NCBI RefSeq assembly: GCF_035222375.1
Contig: NW_026946366.1
Location: 3,038,001-3,102,000, forward strand
DNA length: 64,000 nt
DNA from: Podospora pseudocomata
Lineage: Eukaryota > Ascomycota > Sordariomycetes > Sordariales > Podosporaceae
Direction of reading: 5' to 3'
Shown piece by piece: positions 56,498 to 64,000 of the stretch; position 1 is the first letter of the stretch, and every line of letters begins with the position of its first letter. The translations under genes and the position numbers were made by a program. The notes below the pieces were generated by a model. The model saw nothing but the letters and a program-made list of their open reading frames with translations, did no database searches and was not told where the DNA came from.

Positions 56498-59364
56498 TTA
56501 TCGAGCAGCAACATCTTGAATACGACCATCATCATCGACCCTAAACAACGCTAGTGCCATAGCATCCGAAAACATTGACCCAGGAGGCCGCTTGACGCTC
56601 AACATTCTCGTCAAGTTGATGGCGGGGTCTGGTGACACTGGGCTGACAGCGATTGGACCCGGTGACCTCGAACGCTTAGCAGGAGATTGATATCTGTCTC
56701 CATTGCCACCCATACAAGGCACATCCAGATTCTGGGACAGATTTGGATGTCTCCAGCGGTCATTAGAACTCATTGATGAGACAGGCGATGGCAGCACCCT
56801 CTCTTTCACGGCACTTCGCCTGCTCAAAGTGCCTGCAGATCGCTGCACGCTACCACTGGAATTGGTGATCCCCAGGCCGCCGTTCATGCTCAGACCTTCC
56901 ATCTGGGCAGCCATATTCCCCATCTCACCCGGGGGCGACAGTGACCGCTGTGGGCTGAGGTCCCTCCCCCTCATTGGCGATTTCGATCTTTGTGCGTTCA
57001 TCCTCATATTCTCGTACAAGTTTGCCGGTCCGGGGGAGGCTCCTCGAGAGGCGTCCTTCTTTCGACTATCTCTGTCCAGCAACTTCCAAACGCTTTCGAG
57101 CCAGGCGACTTTCTCCATGGGTTTAGTCGAGCGAATGGGGAGAACCTCGGCGCCTGTCATTTCGCGAGTCGGCCAGGGGAAACTGACAGCCATCTCACGA
57201 AGGGTCTGGCTGTGAAGCTGCCGAAGAACGATGCGGATCTGTGGTTCGATGTTTGCCTCGGGAGGGAAGTGCCAGTCGCGACGTTGCTCAAGACGGCTAG
57301 CAATCTGTACCATGGCTCCTACCAACCTGCAGTATAATGTTAGCAATCTCGGTCAAACGACCAGGGGAGCCAGGATTCTTACCACTCAATAGCAACCTCG
57401 TCAGGAACAGACCTGGCCTTGTCCAACAGCCAACCCAACATCTCGGGCGAACCTGACAGATTCAGGATAGGGATACTCCGCTTGTCGTGTTCCCGATTCT
57501 GGAGTTTCATGATGAAGTCGTTGTACTCCTTCATGGCCTTCAGCTCCAAGCCAGCAAATTTGCCACCTCTCAGCGCATGGCAAATTTCATCACCAAGAGC
57601 GATACCAGCCTTGATGCCGCTGTTCAACCCACGACCTGGCCAAAAGTGCACAGTCATGGCTGCGTCGCCTGCTACAGCAACAAGAGCGTGAGGCCTTGTG
57701 ACTGATGACGAGTCTGACAGCGGCAACATATGGACGCCTTCTCTCACCGCTTGGACCACGATGGGAATCCGCACCACGTTGATCACCTCGCTCTCCTTGA
57801 ACCCGAACAGCTTGAGTCCATCCTCAATCGCTTTCCACAACGGCGAGTTTCGGTCCTCTGAAGGGGCAAACACCCTGCCCTCATCGAAGCCCTCGGGGAT
57901 GCTTCCATCAGGTCTTCTCAGACAAGCCGGACGGCCAAAGTGAATCGGTTGTCCGTCGACGCTGACCATCTTGTGCCACTCCTCCTCGGTCAGTTGCATG
58001 TTGAGGTAGCCTCTCCCGTCATGATCGCTAGCGTTGAGCAAATACCTCGTCTGTCCCAACGTCAAAAACATATTCAGGGGTTGGCTCCACGGAAGCCCAT
58101 TTCTTGCGCCCCTGTCAAAGGCCAAGCCCAGAGCATAACTCTTTCCCCTTTCTGTCTCGTACCCATCAAAATAACTCTTTCTAACCCAGGACGCCGCGCC
58201 ATCGGTACCTAACAGCACGTGGAAATCACCGCACTTCCCAGCTGCCAGCTCCTCCCTAGTAACACCCTCCGCATGCAAGTGAATCAACCCGGAAAACGCC
58301 TCCGTCTGGCAATGCTTGAGAAACCGATCCTCCACCTTTCTGATTTGGATATTGGCGCTCCCTGGCCAGACTCTTTCCGGCCTGCCCGCGAACAGAGCCT
58401 CATACGACCTTGGCGACAGAAGATTGGTGACGGTGTCCTGCAGTGTCACGACCTGGTCTCTTCTCTTGGCCGTGGCAGGGTAGTCAACCTTTCCTTCGGG
58501 GGTGATGATCCATCTCCTTTCCCAGACGTGGACTTCGACTTTGCCCCTGCCGCGCTCGGCGAGGGATATCGCGGATGCTAGGCCGGTGGGTCCGCCGCCG
58601 ATGATGCACACCTTGAGTCGACCGGAAGGGTACAGCATCCTGATCAGCTCTCCGGGCGGCAGCGGGGAGAGGTTTCTCTGAAGGGCGGGGTCGAAAAAGA
58701 AATCTAGCACGGCTCGGGCACGGTCTGTGTACGGGTTCTCGGGCACGCGAGCTTTGAGGAGCATGTACCGGACGGCTTGGAGCAGCGGGGTGACGGTAAA
58801 GGACGCATGGCGGTTGCGGTAGAGCAGAGTCTGGACGGCATAGGCGAGAGCGGGAACGGTCCTGTTGTAAGAAGGGTCGGCAAGGATAGCTCTCAGCTTT
58901 TCGATGGCGGTAGTGTCGCCACTCATTGAGACGATTCGGAGGAGGAAGATGCGGGCTCGGTCAATATCCGACCGGGAGACATCTTCAGCTCCCCAGGCAT
59001 CTTGGTACACTTTGGGGAACAGAATGGCGTCTTCCTCTTGAGGGTTTGCACCGTTGCTGGAGGGGCTACCGCTCGTTTCGGCTAGTGGGGTGGAAGAAGG
59101 TGTGAGTTGAACAGAGGGAGGCGGTGATGAGAAGGGTGAAGAAGAAAAGCTCGCGCTGAGGCGGTCTCGCAACCTGGTACCGCTTGGGGGGGCCAGAGTC
59201 TTCCCTCCTCCCAACATCCTGGCTGTTGACTGGTGTTTGCGTTTGGCGCGAGCTGCAAAAAAGGGCTGACCGTATTCGACCGAGGATAAAGAGGATCGAG
59301 GTGGTTGCTTTGGAACAGGATCTGTTGATGATGTTAATAATCGACTTGAGAACGTGGTTGGCAT
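56498..59364 (-). CDS. Large FAD-dependent monooxygenase-like protein
   Basis: Two exons, 59364-57383 and 57326-56498, with a 56-nt intron give 936 residues. The first 110 are Ser/Pro/Arg-rich and disordered. Residues about 110-240 form a helical region without a known name. The FAD domain begins near 250 with KVCIIGGGPTGLASAISLAE (GxGxxG) and continues with an EVHVWERRW end of strand 2. The second flavin motif is AVAGDAAMTVHFWPGRGLNS (GD). After the intron, a helical part (LRQLHSQTLREMAVSFPW) leads to a 200-residue Ser/Pro/Arg-rich tail (SPMRGRDLSPQRSLSPP). The flavin parts resemble aromatic hydroxylases, but the long tails do not belong to a classical hydroxylase, and the substrate is unknown. 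The protein may be a cytoskeletal MICAL-like or scaffold enzyme; this is only a guess. Confidence 0.85.
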
Positions 59365-60807
59365 CTTTGACGGTATTCCTTCTGCTGTTGTTCTTCAAGA
59401 GCACAATGTTGCTGAAAGAAACAGCTAGATGAGAAGAACAACTTACAGGGAGTAAGTCTTGTTGGCTTGGGAGTCTTAACTACGTATTTCACGATGTCTG
59501 TTGGGCTTGAAGCATCAACAACTGGTTCATCGGGCTGGGATTAAATAGCGTCGTGGTGCCTGAAAATGCCAGAACAAATCAACACGCAGCGTGGCACGAC
59601 CCAGAAGAGATGCTGTGGGTAAGGTGTCAACGACAAACAAAGCGCAGCAACAAAGCGGTAATCGTGTGATTTTCCACCACGGTTTGCGGCGTCCCAGAAA
59701 GACGGGGGAGCAGGCCTTATTATGGGCCCCTTGGTTGGATCTAGGTAGGTATGGCAACCATCGGGGACAAAGAAACATGCTGGGCTTCGCCTCAAACCCA
59801 CCCATGTCCCAGCATCTGCAATGGATGGTTGGTCCCGGGCGGCAGTGAACCTCGCCAACCACCTTGGCGAGTATTGAGCCTTCCGGCTACACAGTGGCAT
59901 CAATGCCGTGGATCAACGAGCATCTGACCGCCAAGCACCTGTCTCGATGCGAAGGTGGACATCGTTGTTGGGTTCGCAAGTCCGACGTAATTTGTGTGCG
60001 GCGTCAAGCATCGAGAAGTGGTTATCTAAAGATAAGATCAGGTGGGTAGCATCCAAAAGCTGGATGCACAGTCGAATGGTGGCGTCGACCAGTCATATAA
60101 GTGCGGCTTGCATTTGGCTGCGTGTTTGCCATGTCGGTGCAGTTCACCGCAAGACCTAACTGGATTTGATATTTGATAGGCGTTGATGGCTTTTGCCCGG
60201 GCTTTCTCGGGGAGGCAGGAAGGTTACAACCAAGAGGGCAGCTGTTATGCTTGATGTCGAGATGGACTTGGCTTGAAAAGCGTTTTACCGCTTGAATGGT
60301 CATTTTTAGGTGCTGACCGTGCTCGGCTGACAACTGATGTAAAAAGGATAGGTATATCGGATAACCATCCTGTTGGCGAAATCCCTATTTTGGTGGTCTT
60401 GAATGGTCAACACAGGCGTTGACTCACCGGATGCATCAAGTACCGCGCCTATTTGCTACCACAAAGCAGGGGGCTGTTGTGGAGCCATGTTCTGGACCAG
60501 CGCTTAAATGTTCTAAATTTACTTGCGACCCCGCCTTCCCACAATATCTTCAAGCTACCTTCCAGATCTCATCGAGCTACCAGCGACAGGCTTGTCGCTC
60601 TCCTCGAGTTCAAGACTCCATGGCTCTTTCTCAACATTTTAACCATTGTCAAAGAGGACGGCATCCCTACTACAATGACATGGGACACGACAAGAAACTC
60701 TCACTAGACAGATTGCTTGATTTAACATGCTGATAAATGATTTCTTTATTTTTTAGGTCTGTAACTACACCCCATTTTCCATTTCCCCATCCCTACCACC
60801 GTCCAAT
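59365..60807. other. Intergenic, about 1.4 kb, no gene seen
   Basis: This holds the promoter side of the FAD gene and the tail of the secreted Ser/Thr-rich gene. Open frames are short and overlapping. A TAGGTAGGTA word lies near 59742. Confidence 0.5.
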
Positions 60808-61454
60808 CTAACACCTGGCTGTCTGAATGGCATACACAGTGGTGCACCCGATGTTGTTGCACGCGTTGGGATCAGAGCAAGGGAACGAAATGGCCGCCGT
60901 GGGAAGAGGACCGTCACATCCGCAAGGACGGGTCAGAACGGACGTGGTGGTGCACTGAGGGACGAAGCAGCTTCTGCACGCCGTGGCCGTCTGGGTGATC
61001 GTCGGGCAGGCCGCACCACACGGCTTGGTGAGAGTCGAAGTCGAGGTTTGCGTCACGGTGGCGGTGATGGTTTGCTTGACGGTCGATACAGCAGTGGTGG
61101 CGCTTGTGATGGTGCGGGTGGCAGTTGCCGTCGTGGTGCTGACAGTGGTGATGGTGCGGACGACAGTAACACTGACGGTGGAAGCTGGAGGAGCGGGAAG
61201 GGTGAGTGTTGACGTCGCTGTCGCTGTTGTGGTCTTGACATCGGTCTCGGTCTTGGTGACAGTAGCCGTCACAGTCTGTGTTTCTGTTGGAAGACCAGGC
61301 CGACCAGTCCTGACGGTGGATGGTGTCAGGGTAATTTGGCCGAGAATGCCGCTATGTTGTGGTTAGCAACGGGTACAGTACAGTACTCAAAGGCTTGAGG
61401 GGTGGAAGCCTACCTGGCGGCGAGACCGAGGACAAGAACAACGTTGGAAAGCAT
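60808..61454 (-). CDS. Secreted Ser/Thr-rich protein with Cys-rich C-terminus
   Basis: Two exons, 61454-61414 and 61351-60808, with a 62-nt intron give 194 residues. Exon 1 codes for almost the whole signal peptide (MLSNVVLVLGLAAS), cleaved near GILGQ. The middle 100 residues are dominated by Thr, Ser and Val in alternating order (for example TVVRTITTVSTTTATATRTI), a pattern seen in heavily O-glycosylated cell wall proteins. The last 70 residues hold ten Cys (PCGAACPTI, TACRSCFVPQC, RPCGCDGPLP, CSDPNACNNIGC) and end in Cys. There is no GPI signal, so it may be released or held in the wall by the Cys-rich part. I do not know a named family. Mirror frames on the plus strand come from its repetitive codons. 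Confidence 0.82.
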
Positions 61455-62178
61455 TGTGAGTGACGGGAAAAAGAAGAGATTGGTGGGTATCTCGAGACTT
61501 GCTTATCCTCACCTCACGATGCCACGCTTCCCAAGACTCTTTATAGTTCGTGCAAACAACAAGACTGCAGGCCGTCAAGCTGGGGTATGGAAGCGGACAT
61601 CTTGGCAATGGTAAACAAGCTGACTTGACATATTGAATTATATTTCACGGAGCATCCGCATTCAGTCAACAAGGCACTCTTGTTTCTATAATGAGGTACA
61701 CAGGGAGCACTAAACGAGCCGGTATAACCTGGTCGTTGGGTTCTTGTTTATTTTCTGGTCTGCTTTTTGTGTAGAGTTTGGTCCAGATCGCACCTAGAAG
61801 GGAGGTTGAACCAATCGCATTTACTGCTCTGGGGTAAGCTGTTGTATGCCGTCTATATTGCCGTTGCAACGACGACGCTGGTTTTGGGCGAACCCTCTGC
61901 CAATACAATTAAGCGGTCAATATACCCGCTCCCGTTTCCAGGAACCACAACAGCGATTTAATCTTTAAGGTTGCTATAAATACTAATGTGACGAGGAGTT
62001 GCACCTTCCTGCAATCTACTGCCCGGAAGGGTCCGCGATACCGAGAAAATTCACACTTTGAGACTATCAGTTGGCTGGATAGATGCAACAACATGCTTTC
62101 CCGGAAAATCGGCATCTCTTTCCGGCAACTAATTCCATTAACGTGGGCTTATTAGTCACTCAAGATAGCTACCTTGTC
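61455..62178. other. Intergenic, no gene seen
   Basis: This 700-bp region lies between the secreted protein's promoter and the 3' end of the kinase gene. No coding region is supported. Confidence 0.5.
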
Positions 62179-63492
62179 TTAGACAAATTCCCCAGTCGCA
62201 AGGAGAACTTTGCCTTTATTCTCTGGTAAACTCAAGTCATGAGAGGAGGGGCGCTGCCATGCCATGTACGGTTGGCCAGCCATAATCAACCTCTGCCGCA
62301 TCTCAGACTCTCTCGGTTCCATGACACCAGAACAGTCAACCAATGGGGGGTCGGGCAGTTCCGGCCATTCAACAGGGTTTCGGGCCACCTCTTCTGTCTC
62401 CGGATCCTCCTCGGCAGCTTTACGGCGTTCGACCCATGCCTTGAGGACCCGGAGAAACTCGAAGACATCGGCGTCGAGATTCACTTCTGGGTCCTTTTCC
62501 CAGAGATCGGCAGCTAGAAGTTGGACTCCATCTATCTCATACGGGCTCTCACCGTCGAATACGTCGCCGAGACTTCGTGTGATAACGTCGAACATGGCAA
62601 CGACGACGAGGTCAACATCGCTGATTTCTGGCTTCTCGCCAAGAGGAAACGCTGAGTTGAAGTCGAAGAGCAAAATGTTATCAGTTCTCTCGTCAATGAG
62701 GAGGTTCCATGACAAGACATCGCCGTGGACCACTCCCAATTCAAGATTCAAGAAGTCGACTGTCTATTAGGAAAATGTAAATGTCAGTATCGACGGGTCC
62801 ATATCCCTGAGCAGGGCCAGACTAACCTCTATCAGCTGGTGCAAGTATTTCAATTTGAATAGCCGTGTCTTGGAATCGTCGAGAGTGCCACCTGGTATGA
62901 AGTCGGTGGTAAAACCAACGATCTTCTCAACACCCTTGACTGTCTCGGTGACGAGGCGATCAAACGACACAATGTTCGGGTGAGTACCGCGAGCGTGCAT
63001 GCCAATGATGCAGTTGACTTCCTCCCAAAAGGCCCCAATGTTGTTTTCGTAGACAAGATACTTGAAAGTCGCCTCTTTCGTATGACCTTCGGGGATATCG
63101 TAGGCTACGCGGTCGACCTGAAGTCCGAGTCGGTCCAGCTCAACAAGGTCGGAACGGCGGACTGAGGGTAGGGCCGGGGGGAACTGGTCCCTTGTCCAAT
63201 AGCACGGAATCATGGTATAATCCTCTTCGACTTCGGAGCCTTGATCGATGAGTTCATTGCCGTCAGGGCTGACCTGGATCCAGACCGAATCCGATCGTAT
63301 GGCTCCACTGTCGACAAATTTCGCCATGCTTTTGAATACGACATCCTCATCACTGGTATCCTCGTTCATGTATAATTTGATAGCGCGCCGCTGGTCAAAG
63401 TCGAAAACCAAGGCATATTGGCCTCTCGGTGTCCAGCTGGACTTGCTCAAAGTGAACCGCTGGTCTAGATCGCAATGCTCGAAGAAGGTCAT
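62179..63492 (-). CDS. Atypical protein-kinase-like protein (HGD...DFN)
   Basis: Two exons, 63492-62827 and 62763-62179, with a 63-nt intron (donor GTTAGT, acceptor TAG) give 416 residues from the first ATG (MTFFEHCDLD). An N-terminal lobe holds the lysine strand RRAIKLYMNE (Lys39). The hinge and helix region includes CIIGMHARGTHPNIVSFDRL. The catalytic loop reads HGDVLSWNLLID (His235, Asp237, Asn242), and the metal site reads LLFDFNSAFPLG (Asp256, with Asn258 where most kinases have Gly). Both metal-binding residues and the catalytic Asp are kept, so activity is possible. HGD rather than HRD is typical of fungal kinase-like and aminoglycoside-phosphotransferase-like groups. After the kinase core there is a Glu-rich linker and a Trp/Pro-rich tail. 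The substrate is unknown, and an upstream exon cannot be excluded. Confidence 0.82.
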
Positions 63493-64000
63493 GGCGCTTC
63501 CCGTAGGCAACCTGATATTGAGGGATGGGTAAGATATGTAGCGTGCGAGTATCTAGCGATGAAGTTGACGGTGGATTGTTGGGTGTCTAAAAAGAGAGGC
63601 TTTGCGGCTCATATGTGATTGTTGAAGTAGGTAGGTAAGCATGTGTGCACTGGAGGCTATTTTTAGCACGGCACATGACCTTGTAGCCTCGGACAATTCA
63701 CTTGATTATGACCAAACATACCTCCTACACCTTGGACTGTCCAACAATCCTGGATATCTATCATCACGGCGGCGTTTGATGACTGAATGGGGCTAAATTG
63801 GACTTTTTTTCGAGTTGGCTGGTGGCCGCCTCACACCGCAGAAACACAGGAAAAGCTCAACAACTGCATCACAGCGCCGTATCGCCTTGTTTTGAATACT
63901 CGGACGTTTGGATACATGCTCATAAAGCTGTGAGTGCGAGTACCTATTTATGTATTGTCTAGGTAATGTTAAAAGCGAAGGGGACTCAAGTCGGCTCTTG
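63493..64000. other. Right end, no gene seen
   Basis: This is the promoter side of the kinase gene. It holds a GTAGGTAGGTAAG word near 63627 and a CTAGGTAAT word near 63959. A gene starting beyond the right edge cannot be judged. Confidence 0.45.

Noticed and set aside
60983-61366. 127-codon plus-strand Val-rich frame
   Set aside because: It is the mirror of the Thr/Val repeats of the secreted protein, which has a signal peptide and intron.
1-64000. Intact LTR or DNA transposon, CRISPR array, rRNA genes or a secondary-metabolite core enzyme
   Set aside because: I saw no long terminal or inverted repeats, no reverse transcriptase or transposase motifs, no spaced repeat array and no PKS, NRPS or terpene synthase.

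Overview
The window comes from a filamentous ascomycete, most likely a sordariomycete close to the Sordariales. About 24 spliceosomal introns can be placed. Nearly all are 50-90 nt, with GTAAGT-like donors, CTAAC/CTGAC-like branch sites and CAG/TAG acceptors. The gene types also fit: an APSES-ankyrin cell-cycle factor, a Pth11/SAT4-type membrane protein, an M43 secreted protease, an AA12-like PQQ enzyme, TauD and TehA proteins, and small secreted proteins. There is no rRNA array, CRISPR or bacterial operon, and no recognisable intact transposon. I assign no species. All homology calls are from recognition of motifs, not from a search.

Left part (1-26.8 kb): genes are far apart and many face the outside or sit in membranes. 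In order: a Cys-rich hypothetical protein (442-1251, +); an M43 metalloprotease (2212-3157, -); a five-exon MFS sugar transporter (6670-8505, -); a 72-aa secreted Cys-rich peptide (10096-10314, -); a rhodopsin-fold SAT4/Pth11-like membrane protein (11984-13254, -); a decayed gene (about 14288-14991, +); a secreted AA12-like PQQ dehydrogenase (16863-18190, +); a two-part protein with an Asn-rich tail (19975-21698 or 21956, +); and a single-span Pro-rich membrane protein (25371-26798, -). A 5.8-kb stretch without a gene follows (26.8-32.6 kb).

Middle (32.6-47.7 kb): an MBP1/RES2-like APSES-ankyrin factor (32595-34905, -) with SCB- and MCB-like sites about 300 bp upstream; a seven-exon TauD-type dioxygenase (36522-38007, +); a DMT transporter (38984-40369, +); an uncertain repeat-bearing gene (40391-41211, +); an AT-rich island (41.4-42.25 kb); and a Gln-rich protein (45892-47688, +) behind a long pyrimidine-rich leader.

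Right part (48.8-64 kb): a compact run of plus-strand genes codes for an AKR7-type aldo/keto reductase, a LURP-one-related protein, a TehA/SLAC1-like transporter and an NAD(P)-binding epimerase-like protein. A decayed Fe(II)/2OG oxygenase (55159-56137, -), a 936-aa FAD monooxygenase-like protein (56498-59364, -), a secreted Ser/Thr-rich protein (60808-61454, -) and an atypical kinase (62179-63492, -) follow.

The genes do not form a clear pathway cluster. The right half looks like ordinary metabolism and regulation; the left half is enriched for secreted and membrane proteins that meet the environment. The observations most worth a second look are the two decayed genes, the Cys-rich peptide with an unexplained splice unit behind it, the G1/S-type motifs upstream of the APSES factor, the stop-free 54-nt intron and 27-nt exon of the TauD gene, and the HGD/DFN kinase. 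I did not find convincing evidence of a wholly new multi-gene system.
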